From positions 3,115,001 to 3,179,000 of the forward strand of contig NC_015259.1 in assembly GCF_000192745.1 (NCBI RefSeq): DNA of 64,000 bases, in the 5' to 3' direction. Both the position numbers and the translations under genes were made by a program. Positions 27,323 through 36,454 of the stretch are shown one piece after another. The number at the start of each line of letters is the position of its first letter. The stretch's first letter is position 1. Source of the DNA: Polymorphum gilvum SL003B-26A1 (GTDB lineage Bacteria; Pseudomonadota; Alphaproteobacteria; Rhizobiales; Stappiaceae). The notes under the pieces were generated by a model. The model saw only the letters and a list, made by a program, of their open reading frames with translations. It did not search any database and was not told the origin of the DNA.

Positions 27323-28702
27323 TCAGACCGACGGCAGCACCAGGCGCGCGCGCAGCCCGCCGAGCGGCGAATCGTCGAGCTCCAGGCGCCCGCCGTAGAG
27401 CGCAGCGAGGTCGGCGACGATCGACAGGCCGAGGCCGGTACCGGGTACGGTCTCGTCGAGCCGGCGGCCGCGCTTGACAGCCTCGCGCCGCTCCTCGGCA
27501 GTCAGGCCCGGACCGTCGTCGTCGACGACCAGTTCGAACAGGGCGCGCCCGCCCTCCCCGCCCGGCCGCGCCGCCGCGCTCACCGACACACGGCGCGCGG
27601 CCCACTTGCAGGCGTTGTCCATCAGGTTGCCGGCCATCTCCTCCAGGTCCTGCTGCTCGCCGCGAAAGCGCAGATCGCCGGGCGCCGCCGCCTCGATCGC
27701 CAGCCCGCGCTCGCCGTGGATGCGCCCCATCGCGCGCGCCAGGCGCGCCAGCGCCGGCTCGACCGGGGTCGACACGCCGATCACCCGCCGCTGGGCGGCC
27801 ATGCGGGCGCGCTCCAGATGGTGGTCGACTTGGGTGCGCATCAGCACCGCCTGCTCGGCGACCTTGTCCGCGAAGGGCCCGCCGGTCGCGCGCGCCTCGT
27901 TGGCGATCACGCTCAGCGGTGTCTTCAGCGCATGGGCGAGGTTGCCGACATGGGTGCGCGCGCGCTCGACGATCTCCCGGTTGGACAGGATCAGGGCGTT
28001 GAGTTCGACCGCCAGCGGCGCGATCTCGCGCGGCAGGTCCTCCTCGATGCGCTCGGCGTCGCCCCGGCGCACGGCGGCGAGCGAGGCGCTCAGGCGGGCG
28101 AGCGGCATCAGGCCGATGCGCACCTGCAGGAACACCGCTCCGATGAGGCCGATGCCGAACACCGCCAGCGTCAGCGCGACCTGGCCGGCGAAGTCGCGCA
28201 CCTCCTGGCGGAAGGTCTCGGTCTTGCCCGCGACCGCGATAACGTAGCGCTTGCCGTTGAAGCCGACGACGCGCCGGTGGATGCGGATCTCCTCGCCGCC
28301 CGGGCCGGTCGCGAAGGCGCTGGCGGCGTCGCGTCCGCCGAGATCCGGCTCGGCCAGCGGATCGCCGACCAGCGAGGCGGAGGAAAACACGCGAACGCCG
28401 CCGTCGGCTTCCGATACGGTCCAGTACCAGCCCGACAAGGGCAGGGAAAAGCGCGGCTCGCCGAGGTTTTCCGGCCGGTTCAGTGCCTCGCCCTCGACCG
28501 GCGCCAGCGCGCCGATGATCGCCTTCTGATAGACCTCGAGCTGGCTGTCGAAGGCACGCTCGCCCGCGGCCCGGTACAGCCCGACCAGGATGAAGCCCGC
28601 GACGACGAGCGCGCCGGTCGACCACAGAGAGGCGACCAGGACGAGGCGCGCGGCGAGCGAGCGCCTGGCACCCGGCGCACCCGCCTCAGCCTCGGTCCTC
28701 AA
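27323..28702 (-). CDS. feuQ: FeuQ-like (PhoQ-type) sensor histidine kinase
   Basis: A 459-residue kinase. Membrane segments near residues 20-45 (LVLVASLWSTGALVVAGFIL) and 175-195 (VALTLAVFGIGLIGAVFLQV) enclose a periplasmic sensor. A HAMP-like linker precedes the phospho-acceptor H257 in HVGNLAHALKTPLSVIANE. HATPase blocks are GNLMDNACKWA, DDDGPGL and GTGLGLSIVADLAALYGG. The LAHALKTPL form and CKWA block are typical of the PhoQ/FeuQ group. Its start overlaps feuP by 17 bases. In rhizobia FeuPQ controls iron uptake or beta-glucan export; the target here is unknown. Confidence 0.85.
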   Translation of the reverse strand: MRTEAEAGAPGARRSLAARLVLVASLWSTGALVVAGFILVGLYRAAGERAFDSQLEVYQKAIIGALAPVEGEALNRPENLGEPRFSLPLSGWYWTVSEADGGVRVFSSASLVGDPLAEPDLGGRDAASAFATGPGGEEIRIHRRVVGFNGKRYVIAVAGKTETFRQEVRDFAGQVALTLAVFGIGLIGAVFLQVRIGLMPLARLSASLAAVRRGDAERIEEDLPREIAPLAVELNALILSNREIVERARTHVGNLAHALKTPLSVIANEARATGGPFADKVAEQAVLMRTQVDHHLERARMAAQRRVIGVSTPVEPALARLARAMGRIHGERGLAIEAAAPGDLRFRGEQQDLEEMAGNLMDNACKWAARRVSVSAAARPGGEGGRALFELVVDDDGPGLTAEERREAVKRGRRLDETVPGTGLGLSIVADLAALYGGRLELDDSPLGGLRARLVLPSV

Positions 28703-29360
28703 CGGGGTCCCCCATGCGGTAGCCGAGGCCGCGGATGGTCTCGATCGGCTCGCCGCCGAGCTTCTTGCGCAGCCGCCCGACGAACACCTCCACCGTGTTC
28801 GAATCCCGGTCGAAATCCTGGTCGTAGAGATGCTCGGTCAGTTCGGTGCGCGAGATCACCTTGCCCTTGTGGTGCATCAGGTAGGCGAGCAGCCGGTACT
28901 CGTGCGAGGTCAGCTTGATGGGATGGCCGTCGACGGTCACCCGTCCGGCGCGCAGGTCGAGGCGCACGGGGCCGCATTCGATCTCGTTGGAGGCGTGCCC
29001 CGCCGCCCGGCGCACCAGCGCGCGCACGCGCGCCAGCACCTCCTCCATGTGGAACGGCTTGGCGACGTAGTCGTCCGCGCCCGCATCGATGCCGGCGACC
29101 TTGTCCGACCAGCGGTCGCGCGCGGTCAGGATCAGCACCGGCATCTTGCGCCCGTCTCGGCGCCAGCGCTCCAGCACAGACAGACCGTCGAGCTTGGGCA
29201 GGCCGAGGTCAAGCACGACCGCGTCATAGGGCTCCGTGTCGCCGAGGAAATGACCCTCCTCGCCGTCGAAGGCGCGGTCGACGACATAGCCGGCCTCGGT
29301 CAGGGCTTCGGTTAGCTGGCGGTTGAGATCGGCGTCGTCCTCGACAACAAGCAGGCGCAT
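28686..29360 (-). CDS. feuP: FeuP-like (PhoP-type) response regulator
   Basis: A 224-residue OmpR-family regulator. Receiver: MRLLVVEDDADLNRQL, phospho-acceptor D51 (VVLDLGLPKLDG), Lys in DDYVAKPFHMEEVLARV. The winged helix at about 125-220 includes KLTSHEYRLLAYLMHHKGK and EVFVGRLRKKLGGEPIET. It is the first gene of the pair and lies 30 bases downstream of the small secreted protein gene, so the three may form one transcript. Confidence 0.88.
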   Translation of the reverse strand: MRLLVVEDDADLNRQLTEALTEAGYVVDRAFDGEEGHFLGDTEPYDAVVLDLGLPKLDGLSVLERWRRDGRKMPVLILTARDRWSDKVAGIDAGADDYVAKPFHMEEVLARVRALVRRAAGHASNEIECGPVRLDLRAGRVTVDGHPIKLTSHEYRLLAYLMHHKGKVISRTELTEHLYDQDFDRDSNTVEVFVGRLRKKLGGEPIETIRGLGYRMGDPVEDRG

Positions 29361-29390
29361 GGCGGTTCCCGTTCCTGGTGGCTTGTCCGG

Positions 29391-29648
29391 TCAGCGGCTG
29401 GCGTCGACCACCTGGGTGGTGACCTGGCCGTTGGCCAGCACCGACAGGCGGTAGACGTAGCGTCCGCCCTCCAGGCACAGCTGCGCCTTGACCACCTCGC
29501 CGCGCACCGCGCCCATCACCGCGCCGAGCGGCGCGGCCCGGCCGCTGGCGACGACCTGCTGCGCCTCGCCCTGCGACAGGCACTGGGCGAGCGCCGGCGC
29601 CGTACTGGCGGCGATGAGAAGAAGAGCGGCGATGAGTCGACTGACCAT
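29391..29648 (-). CDS. Small secreted protein in the feuPQ group (PepSY-like)
   Basis: An 85-residue protein with a clear signal peptide (SRLIAALLLIAASTAPALA, then QC). The mature part AQQVVASGRAAPLGAVMGAV...LCLEGGRYVYRLSVL resembles the short PepSY-like domains often found next to PhoPQ/FeuPQ systems, where they are thought to modulate the sensor. ATG at 29646-29648 is chosen for the signal peptide; an ATG 24 bases upstream (MTRTSGST...) is also possible. It lies 30 bases before feuP. Confidence 0.7.
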   Translation of the reverse strand: MVSRLIAALLLIAASTAPALAQCLSQGEAQQVVASGRAAPLGAVMGAVRGEVVKAQLCLEGGRYVYRLSVLANGQVTTQVVDASR

Positions 29649-29734
29649 GGTCGATCCGGATGTGCGTGTCATGGCGCCAGGATTAGCGGCCCGCGCCTGA
29701 ATAGCACATGAACGATCGTCCGCGGCAAGCGCAA

Positions 29735-29754
29735 GGGCCCCTCGCCGAGGCCCG
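29735..29754 (-). terminator. GC-rich hairpin after the last gene of the GTA/lysis operon
   Basis: On the minus strand GGGCCTCGGCGAGGGGCCC folds into a short stem directly behind the stop of the holin-like gene. Only two Ts follow, so as an intrinsic terminator it is weak, but it marks the likely 3' end of the GTA transcript. Confidence 0.35.
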
Positions 29755-29755
29755 C

Positions 29756-30169
29756 TCAGGACACCACACCGCCGCGACGCGCCGCCAGTCCGCGCGCCAT
29801 GCCGCGCGCGCCGTCGACCAGGAACAGCGAGGTGACGATCGCCCCGCCCCAGTCGCGCAGCACCGGCACCTCGGCGATCCGCCAGCCGAAATGAAACACG
29901 CTGTCGAGGCACACGGCCGCCCACCACAGGCCGAGCGGCAGCACGAACACCAGCCGGCCGAGCCGGCCGGCGGACAGCAGATGGCCGCTTTCGGCGATCA
30001 GCACCGCGCGCGCAACCTTGCGTGCCTCGATCTCGGCGCGGATTTCCTCGGCGGCCAGGTCCGCCTCGATGCGCCGGCGCGCCGTCTCGCCCTCGACCCG
30101 CCGCTCCAGATGGGCGAGCAGACGGTCGAGCACCCCGCCCGACAGCCATTGCAGCAGCGTGCCGATCAT
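29756..30169 (-). CDS. Holin-like membrane protein linked to the GTA cluster
   Basis: A 137-residue protein: a long charged helix (residues about 20-62, ERRVEGETARRRIEADLAAE) followed by hydrophobic segments at about 72-92 (LVFVLPLGLWWAAVCLDSVF) and about 105-122 (WGGAIVTSLFLVDGA). Charged helix plus 'FVLP..LWW' membrane hairpin resembles the three-TM holin family named for gene-transfer release, but the match is by eye only. Its start overlaps the stop of the preceding small membrane gene (ATGA), and the endolysin gene lies just upstream, so a role in particle release is likely. Confidence 0.55.
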   Translation of the reverse strand: MIGTLLQWLSGGVLDRLLAHLERRVEGETARRRIEADLAAEEIRAEIEARKVARAVLIAESGHLLSAGRLGRLVFVLPLGLWWAAVCLDSVFHFGWRIAEVPVLRDWGGAIVTSLFLVDGARGMARGLAARRGGVVS

Positions 30170-30378
30170 CGCCGCCCCCCGCCGCGCCAGCCGGCCGGCC
30201 CGTGCGTCACGTGGCGCAGCATGATGTTGGCGAGGCCAATCGCCAGGACCACCAGCGGCGCGGCGCCCGGCGGCACGATCTGGCGCCAGTCGACCACCGC
30301 AAGGTGATCCAGGATCTCGGCGGCGAGCACGAGCGCGGCGAGGCCGCCGTTGAACAGGAGCGTCTTCCAGCCGGTCAT
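30166..30378 (-). CDS. Small phage-type membrane protein, possible holin
   Basis: A 70-residue protein with two hydrophobic segments (LLFNGGLAALVLAAEILDHL and GAAPLVVLAIGLANIML) and the ending ANIMLRHVTHGPAGW. That '.N..LR.VTtGP' ending recurs in small membrane proteins beside endolysins in alphaproteobacterial prophages. It overlaps the next gene by 4 bases and lies 122 bases downstream of the endolysin gene. A holin or holin-accessory role is inferred. Confidence 0.6.
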   Translation of the reverse strand: MTGWKTLLFNGGLAALVLAAEILDHLAVVDWRQIVPPGAAPLVVLAIGLANIMLRHVTHGPAGWRGGGRR

Positions 30379-30500
30379 GGCTTGGCCCTTTCCGTCAGAT
30401 GGTCTTGACCGATGATCCCGCCGGTCCCTGCCGCCGGGCCTCCCTTCCCTCTCGGGAAGGAGTCAGGGGTAGGGCATCCAGGGCGGGGCATTCGAAACCC

Positions 30501-31376
30501 TCATTTCGCCCGGCGGGGCCGCAGCCGGCCGCGGTGGCGCCAGGCAAGCGCGGCGAGCAGCACCAGCACGAGCGCCGCAACCGCACAGGCCGCCGCCCCC
30601 TGCCAGGACAGACCTCCGGACAGGGCGGCGACGCCGCCGGCGACCGCCGCGCCGCCCGCGCCCCGGACGCCGGCGCGGGCGTCGAGCGCCCGGCGCAGGG
30701 CCGCGCGCGTCGCCGGGCCGATGCGGCCGTCGACGGAAAGCGGCGGATGGTCCTGCTGGAAGCGCATCACCGCCGCCCGCGTCCGCGGCCCGTCGAAGCC
30801 GTCGACCGGGCCCGGCCGGTAGCCGAGGCTGGCGAGCAGACGCTGGTCGTCCTGCAGTTGCACGTCCGCGCGGCGCGGCACGCTGCGGCCGGCGCCGCCG
30901 TAGTCGCCGGCCCGCAGCAGCGCGGCCTCTTCCTTGCGCCGGCGCACCAGGCCGGCCAGCCGCCGTCCGCCCGCCGTCGTGCCGGTGGTCTCGAGCAGCC
31001 GCGCCGCTGCTGCGACGTCGCCGGCGGCAAGGGCCGCCGCCCAGCGCCAGCCGAGCGCGCCCGGCCCGAGGTTGTAGGCGACCGACACGCAGGCATCGAA
31101 GCGATGCTGCGGCAGGAAGGCGAAGCGGCGCGCCACCGCCGGCCCGTATTCGCCGTCGAGCAGCGCGCGCAGCACCGTGTCCGCCTGCGCCCGGCCGATC
31201 CGGTCGCCGGGCGCGAGCGCCCGTCCATGGCGTGCCCGCCACCAGCCGGCAAAGATCCGCGAGCCCATGGTGAAGCCGTAGCCGATGGTCAGCACCCCGG
31301 CCGGATCGCGGTAGGCCGTGGCCACGAAGCCCTCGTGCCGGGCGATGAAGCCCAGTCCCTCGTCGCTGGTTTTCAT
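30501..31376 (-). CDS. GTA-linked endolysin (T4-type lysozyme with peptidoglycan-binding domain and C-terminal anchor)
   Basis: A 291-residue muramidase of the GH24/T4 lysozyme group. The catalytic triad spacing of T4 lysozyme is conserved: E15, D24 and T30 (E-x8-D-x5-T) in ARHEGFVATAYRDPAGVLTI. DACVSVAYNLGPGALGW and RRRKEEAALLRAGDYG are further family blocks. A peptidoglycan_binding_1 domain follows at about 170-225 (LLASLGYRPGPVDGFDGPRT), then a C-terminal membrane segment (GAAACAVAALVLVLLAALAW) and a basic tail. There is no signal peptide, so export would need a holin; two candidates lie immediately downstream. ATG at 31374-31376 is chosen; the frame is open further up only as a shadow. 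Confidence 0.9.
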   Translation of the reverse strand: MKTSDEGLGFIARHEGFVATAYRDPAGVLTIGYGFTMGSRIFAGWWRARHGRALAPGDRIGRAQADTVLRALLDGEYGPAVARRFAFLPQHRFDACVSVAYNLGPGALGWRWAAALAAGDVAAAARLLETTGTTAGGRRLAGLVRRRKEEAALLRAGDYGGAGRSVPRRADVQLQDDQRLLASLGYRPGPVDGFDGPRTRAAVMRFQQDHPPLSVDGRIGPATRAALRRALDARAGVRGAGGAAVAGGVAALSGGLSWQGAAACAVAALVLVLLAALAWRHRGRLRPRRAK

Positions 31377-31420
31377 GGGATCTCCTTGCGGCCAGGGCCG
31401 CGAAGCCGCCGCGTCCGCCC

Positions 31421-32143
31421 CTAGCCCGGCACTCCGGGCAGGAAACAATGCACGGCGATGCGCACCGCGCCGCCGGTGAAGCTGCCGCCGTTGGCGGTCA
31501 GGCGCACGGCCGTGTCGGCGTAGAAGGCGGTCGGGCCGATCACCCCGGCATTGCTCGACCCGGCCGCGACGCCGAGCGAGCCGCCGAATTTCGACGTTTC
31601 GCCGGCCAGACCGCAGTCGTAGGAGGCGGCTCCCGTCACGGTCGCGACCGTGCGCGTCGACACGCCGAACACCACCGCCCGGTCGGGAATGATCGGCTCC
31701 GTGTCGGCATGCGGGCCGGCGAGGCCCGACAGTTGGGTTTCGAGCGTGGCGAAGCGGACCGCCGAGCCGAAGCCGCCCTGCGCCAGCGTGGCGACGGGCG
31801 CAAGAAGCGCTGCGTAGACCCGCCAGGCCCCGCCGGTGAAGACGACGAAGACATCCTCGTCGACGACATGGGCGGTCAGCCCCTCGACGGCTTCGAGGAA
31901 CTGCCAGGCACCGTCGCGGACATGGGCGATCGCGCCGTCGCGGCCCGACCAGTCGCCGGTGGCGCCGGCGGCGACCAGATAGGTGTCGCCGTCGGCGGCC
32001 GGCGGCGGCGCCGCAAGGTCGCGGTCGAGGAAGCACAGGTGCGCCAGCGCGTCGAGCCGCGCCAGCGCCTCGTTGTGGGTGACGTGCTTCTGCGCCTGGG
32101 CCGCCGCGATCAGCGGCAGCTTCAATCTCGGGGTTTCAGACAT
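31421..32143 (-). CDS. DUF2793 protein, GTA tail/spike-associated
   Basis: A 240-residue protein with the DUF2793 start SETPRLKLPLIAAAQAQKHV and THNEALARLDAL, followed by GDTYLVAAGATGDWSGRDGA and GAWQFLEAVEG. DUF2793 proteins occur beside phage and GTA tail genes in alphaproteobacteria and are thought to be fibre or spike proteins that touch the host. Its start overlaps the end of the megatron gene by 8 bases, which binds it to the GTA operon. The C-terminal ~90 residues (Gly/Ser/Ala-rich, GGSFTGGAVRIAVHCFLPG) look like a beta-rich tip domain. Confidence 0.85.
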   Translation of the reverse strand: MSETPRLKLPLIAAAQAQKHVTHNEALARLDALAHLCFLDRDLAAPPPAADGDTYLVAAGATGDWSGRDGAIAHVRDGAWQFLEAVEGLTAHVVDEDVFVVFTGGAWRVYAALLAPVATLAQGGFGSAVRFATLETQLSGLAGPHADTEPIIPDRAVVFGVSTRTVATVTGAASYDCGLAGETSKFGGSLGVAAGSSNAGVIGPTAFYADTAVRLTANGGSFTGGAVRIAVHCFLPGVPG

Positions 32144-35100
32144 GGAGGATCGCCTTTGCTGGCTGGCCGCGGCCGGCTGTTTCGGAAAGCTGGACCACGG
32201 CGACCGTCAAGTTTGCGACCGGCGCGCCGAAGTCGGCCAGTTCCTCGGCGGCGGGATAGAGGACCTCTGGCGTCGTCGCGCGCAGCGTGCGCAGCACCGC
32301 TGCGCCGTCGAGCACGTCGACCTCGTAGGCCTCGGCGGCCTCGCCAAGCGGCACCTCGAGCTGTTCCCAGCCGTCGGCGCCGATCCGCGAGCGGCGGATC
32401 CAGGCGAGCACGATGCCCGCCGCCGTGCGCCGGGCCCGCACATGCACCGGCGACAGCGGCTGCGCGCCGCGCCCGCTCGCCGCATGGGACAGGCCGAGGC
32501 TTGCGGGATCGTCGAGGCTGCGTCCCTGCGGCACCAGCCGGTAGGCGAGCGGCAACCCGGCGAGATCGTCGTCGAGCGGCACCTGCGCGACGGCGGCGTC
32601 GAGCCGCACCACGTCGGCACCGGCCGGCGCGCCCGCGCCCGCCTCGGCTTCCGTGCCGCGCTGGCCGCGCAATAGGCCGGACAGGCGGTAGAGCCGCGGC
32701 CCGACGAGTTCCGCGCCGCGGAACTGCAGGATCTCGAAGCCGCCCGCCGCCGTGCGCACGGCGAGCGCGTTCGCGCCGGCGAGCACGGCCGCCGGATCGC
32801 GGCTTTCCAGCGTCCCGCCATAGAGCTCGACCAGCGGCCGGGTCGCCTCGTCCCACAGCCAGACCGGGCCCGGCGCCAGCGGCTCTGCCAGCCGGCCGAC
32901 CGTCGCCGGCCGGTCGACCGTCGCCACCGGCTGGAAGCCGCTTTCCGTGGCCGAGCGCAGCAGGGCGTAGCCGCCCGGCCAGGGCCTGGCGAACACGGCG
33001 AGCCGCGGCGCGCGGTCGGCGTCGCCGTCGGACAGTTTCGACAGGTCCAGCATCAGCGCATGCGGTGGGCCGAGATCGGCGCTGCGCCAGGCGCCGGCGC
33101 GCGGCCGGGGCGAAGCGGCGAGCGTCGCGGCGGGCTCGGTGCGCATCGCCTCGATGCGCCGCGCCGGCCCGTCCTCGATCGCCTCGATGCGCAGCTTCAG
33201 CGCCGGCTCGAAGGCCTGGCCGGGCGCCCCGTCGAGTTCGACGAGATCGCCGGGCTCCAGCGCCAGCGCCGTCGGCGGCAGGGCGAACTCGACCCGCTCG
33301 CGCTCCGCCCACAACCGTTGCAGCCGCCGGTCGGCGGCCGCAAGCAGCGTTTCCGGCGGCGCGACGACGGCAAGGTCGCGCGTCTCCAGGTGCCGGCTCG
33401 CGCCCTCCAGGCGGCGCGAGGCGGTGACCAGGCGGCGGAAATCGCTGGCCGCGTCCTCGCCCGACAGGCGCACCTCGGCCGGCAGTTCGCCGGCCTGCGC
33501 CCGCACCCGCGCCAGCACCGGCGCGTCGGGATCGGTCTCGACCAGATCGTCGCCGGCAAGGCGCGCGACCGGGACGAGCGGCGGTCGGATCAGCTCCAGC
33601 CGCGTGCCGCGGTCGACGGCGAGGCAGCCGAAGGCATCGAGCAGCGGCTCGATCACCTCGCGGGCCGTCGCCGGCCCCGCCACGGTCAGCCCGTCCAGCG
33701 CATGGGGCAGCGAGCCGACGGCGACGTCCTCCGGCGCGATGCCGAAATCGGCCAGCATCCGGCGCAGGATGGCGCCGAGACCGGCACCGCCGAACCGGCC
33801 GTTCAGCCAGTGGCCGACCTGCCAGTTGGCGCCGTCGGCCCAGACGTCGGCGAAGGTCGGGAAGGCCGGAAACGGGCGCGCGTCGAAGGTCCACAGGTGC
33901 AGGTTGGCGGCATCGACCATCCGCCCGCCATAGACCGGCGACAGCGGGTTATCGCCCATCGGCAGCTCCGGATGGCGGTCGTCCCAGTAGCTCAAGGCCG
34001 CCTCCAGCGCCCGGCGCTGGATCAGGTCATCGCGCGCGCCGGCGGAGAAATGCGGCAGCTGCGATTCCGACGACTTCGGATCGACGAAGACGTTGGGCTG
34101 GTTGGCGCCCCGGTCGATCGCCGGTACGCCGAGTTCGGTGAACCAGATCGGCTTGGACGCCGGCTGCCAGGGCGTCGGGCCTGCCAGTTCGACGCCGCCG
34201 ACGCGCTCGTGGTGGGCGTTCTGCCACCAGCCGCGCAGGTCCTTGGCGCGGAACACGAAGGGCTTGCCGTAGGCGCCGTCGGTGATCGGCGTGCGCAGCC
34301 CCGCCCCCCGGTCCGCGGCACTGGCATAGAACCAGTCGTGGTATTCCCCGCCCGCGATCCCGGCGCGCAGCAGCGCGAGGTCATAGGGGTCGTCGTTGCC
34401 GTCCGGGTCGCCGCCGTCGCGCAGGTCCGTCATCGGCAGGTAGTTGTCGATGCCGACGAAGTCGATCGCCGGATCCGCCCACAGCGGATCGAGCGGAAAG
34501 CGCAGCGCGCCGGCGGCGACCTGGTGGCCGCCGTACTCCGACCAGTCGGCGGCATAGGAGAGCTTCGTGGCCGCACCGGTGACGGCGCGCACGTCCGCCG
34601 CCAGCGCCCTCAATGCGTCGACGAAGGGATAGCTGCCGCCGCCGGCATGGCCGCGGGTCAGGCCGCGCAGCTCCGAGCCGATCAGGAAGGCGTCGACGCC
34701 GCCAGCCGCCTGCGCCAGATGGGCGTTGTGCAGCACGAAGCGGCGGTAGGACCATTCGTCCGGCCCCGCATAGCCCACCGTCTCTCCGGAAACGGGGAAA
34801 TCGCCGGGCACAGCCGTACCCATGAAGGTCGCAACCTCCGCCGCCACGTCGCCCGCCGCTACAATCCGCCCGCGCCAGGGATAGGCGGCCTGCTCCGCGC
34901 CGCCATGGGGGTCCGGCAGGCCGTTGCCGGCCGCGATGTCCATCATCACGAAGGGATAGAGCACGACGCGCAGGCCGCGGGCCCTGAGGTCGCGGATGGC
35001 GGCGATCACGCTCGCGTCCGCCGGCGTGCCGCCATAGGCAGGCCGGCCGTCGATGTATGAGACTTGCTGCGCCGCGCCGCGTGTGAGCGGCCCGACCGAC

Positions 35101-36005
35101 CAGGTCATGCCGGCGGTCGTGCGCGAATTCGCTTCCACCTTCGGCCGCACCGTGCAGTGGCCGGCCCTGAGGTCGTCGCCGAACCAGGCGACCACCAGCG
35201 CGACGCTTTCCAGCGCCGGGCACAGCGCCTGCAGCTCGTCCAGCGCGGCGTGCCAGTCGCTGGCGGCGAGCATGGTGTGCCGGTTGACGCTTTCCGTCGT
35301 CCCCGGCAGCGGCCGGTCGGTGACCGGCGCCGGCGCATAGACGAATTCGCCCGCGCCGGGGATCAGCGTCACCGCCCGCACCAGGCCCTCCAGCGTGTCG
35401 ACCGTGCGCACCACCTCGAAGGCGAGCTGCGGGATACGGTTGCCGAACGGCGCCAGCGCCAGCCGCTCGAACACGACATGGGCCGTGCCGCGATAGGCCG
35501 GCGCCGTGCTCTGGTGGGCGGCGATCAGCGGATCGACCGGCTGGTCGGCGCTGCCCGGATAGGCGCGCAGGGTCAGCCCGGCGATGTCCAGAAGCTTGCC
35601 GTCGGCCCAGATCCGGCCGATGCGGGCGACCGGTCCCTGGCACAGGGCGACGGCGAAATTGGCGTAATAGGCATGGGCGCGCACCGTCGTGCCGCCGCTG
35701 CCGCCCGCCTTGCCGCCCTGCCGCTCCTCGCTCACCTCCTCCTCGAAGCGCGTCGCCCAGATCACCTGGCCGGACAGGCGCACCCGTCCGTAGACAAGCG
35801 GCAGCGCCGCACCCTCGGTCGAGGCCTGCACGGACAGGTCGGCGAGCTTGCCGGCCTGAACCGTGCGCGACGTGCCGAACAGGCCCTGGTCGACCAGCGT
35901 GCCGGCGACCGCGCCGGCCGCCCGGCCGAGCACGGCGCCGAAGCCGCCGAGGCCGAGGGCGCCGCCCAGCGCCTGGCCGGCGGCGCTCAGGATCAGGGTT
36001 GCCAT
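32136..36005 (-). CDS. GTA megatron (host-contact baseplate protein, g15)
   Basis: A 1289-residue protein, the expected size for GTA gene 15. The N-terminal hydrophobic stretch (LILSAAGQALGGALGLGGFG) and VQASTEGAALPLVYGRVRLS open it. The centre contains the GTA TIM-barrel-like domain (SYAADWSEYGGHQVAAGALR; DPLWADPAIDFVGIDNYLP; KPIWFTELGVPAIDRGANQP). The C-terminal third has the phage-tail/rift regions (YRLSGLLRGQRGTEAEA; LAYRLVPQGRSLDDP). In RcGTA this protein sits at the tip of the tail and reaches the recipient's envelope. ATG at 36003-36005 is chosen; longer reading frames are non-homologous extensions. It overlaps g14 by 13 bases. Confidence 0.95.
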   Translation of the reverse strand: MATLILSAAGQALGGALGLGGFGAVLGRAAGAVAGTLVDQGLFGTSRTVQAGKLADLSVQASTEGAALPLVYGRVRLSGQVIWATRFEEEVSEERQGGKAGGSGGTTVRAHAYYANFAVALCQGPVARIGRIWADGKLLDIAGLTLRAYPGSADQPVDPLIAAHQSTAPAYRGTAHVVFERLALAPFGNRIPQLAFEVVRTVDTLEGLVRAVTLIPGAGEFVYAPAPVTDRPLPGTTESVNRHTMLAASDWHAALDELQALCPALESVALVVAWFGDDLRAGHCTVRPKVEANSRTTAGMTWSVGPLTRGAAQQVSYIDGRPAYGGTPADASVIAAIRDLRARGLRVVLYPFVMMDIAAGNGLPDPHGGAEQAAYPWRGRIVAAGDVAAEVATFMGTAVPGDFPVSGETVGYAGPDEWSYRRFVLHNAHLAQAAGGVDAFLIGSELRGLTRGHAGGGSYPFVDALRALAADVRAVTGAATKLSYAADWSEYGGHQVAAGALRFPLDPLWADPAIDFVGIDNYLPMTDLRDGGDPDGNDDPYDLALLRAGIAGGEYHDWFYASAADRGAGLRTPITDGAYGKPFVFRAKDLRGWWQNAHHERVGGVELAGPTPWQPASKPIWFTELGVPAIDRGANQPNVFVDPKSSESQLPHFSAGARDDLIQRRALEAALSYWDDRHPELPMGDNPLSPVYGGRMVDAANLHLWTFDARPFPAFPTFADVWADGANWQVGHWLNGRFGGAGLGAILRRMLADFGIAPEDVAVGSLPHALDGLTVAGPATAREVIEPLLDAFGCLAVDRGTRLELIRPPLVPVARLAGDDLVETDPDAPVLARVRAQAGELPAEVRLSGEDAASDFRRLVTASRRLEGASRHLETRDLAVVAPPETLLAAADRRLQRLWAERERVEFALPPTALALEPGDLVELDGAPGQAFEPALKLRIEAIEDGPARRIEAMRTEPAATLAASPRPRAGAWRSADLGPPHALMLDLSKLSDGDADRAPRLAVFARPWPGGYALLRSATESGFQPVATVDRPATVGRLAEPLAPGPVWLWDEATRPLVELYGGTLESRDPAAVLAGANALAVRTAAGGFEILQFRGAELVGPRLYRLSGLLRGQRGTEAEAGAGAPAGADVVRLDAAVAQVPLDDDLAGLPLAYRLVPQGRSLDDPASLGLSHAASGRGAQPLSPVHVRARRTAAGIVLAWIRRSRIGADGWEQLEVPLGEAAEAYEVDVLDGAAVLRTLRATTPEVLYPAAEELADFGAPVANLTVAVVQLSETAGRGQPAKAILHV

Positions 36006-36454
36006 GGCCGGGCTCCCGGAAAGGCGAAGACATGGGCGATACGCCGGCGCCAGGCCGGCACCAGCGGGCTCTCGACCACGCCGACCCGCTCGTAGGCGTG
36101 GACCAGTGTCGAGGCGGTGGCGAGGAGGCCGGCATGCTTGGCCGGTGCGCCGTCCTTCCAGCGCAACAGCAGCACGTCGCCGGGCGCGGCCCGGCCGGGG
36201 TCGATCTCGACCAGCCAGCGTCGTCCGGCCGCGGCGAAGGCCTCGCCGCCTCCCGTCTCGGCCCAGTCCGCGCCATAGGCCGGCAGCGGTTCCGGCTCGG
36301 CGCCGCAAAACGCCCGCCAGAGGCCGCGCACCAGGCCGAGGCAGTCGCAGCCGGCACCCTTCGCCGACGCCTGGTGCCGATAGGGCGTGCCGATCCAGGT
36401 GCGCGCCTCGGCGATCAGCGCAGCGCGGTCGATCGGTGCGGGTTCAGGGAACAA
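35993..36454 (-). CDS. GTA NlpC/P60 cell-wall peptidase (g14)
   Basis: A 153-residue NlpC/P60 hydrolase: catalytic Cys in GAGCDCLGLVRGLW, His in APAKHAGLLATA, preceded by ARTWIGTPYRHQASAKGAG. In RcGTA it is part of the baseplate and is thought to cut peptidoglycan during DNA entry. No ATG precedes the conserved region. TTG at 36452-36454 follows GGAGG at 5 bases and is chosen; it overlaps the end of g13 by 11 bases. Confidence 0.92.
   Translation of the reverse strand: MFPEPAPIDRAALIAEARTWIGTPYRHQASAKGAGCDCLGLVRGLWRAFCGAEPEPLPAYGADWAETGGGEAFAAAGRRWLVEIDPGRAAPGDVLLLRWKDGAPAKHAGLLATASTLVHAYERVGVVESPLVPAWRRRIAHVFAFPGARPWQP

Noticed and set aside
30430-30475. CTTCCCTCTCGGGAAG hairpin between endolysin and holin-like genes as a terminator
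   Set aside because: It lacks a T-run on the minus strand and would cut the lysis cassette; it looks like a common short intergenic repeat remnant.
33060-35060. 666-codon plus-strand open frame opposite the megatron gene
   Set aside because: Shadow frame with repetitive Arg/Gly/Ala/Asp content; the megatron sequence is conserved on the minus strand.
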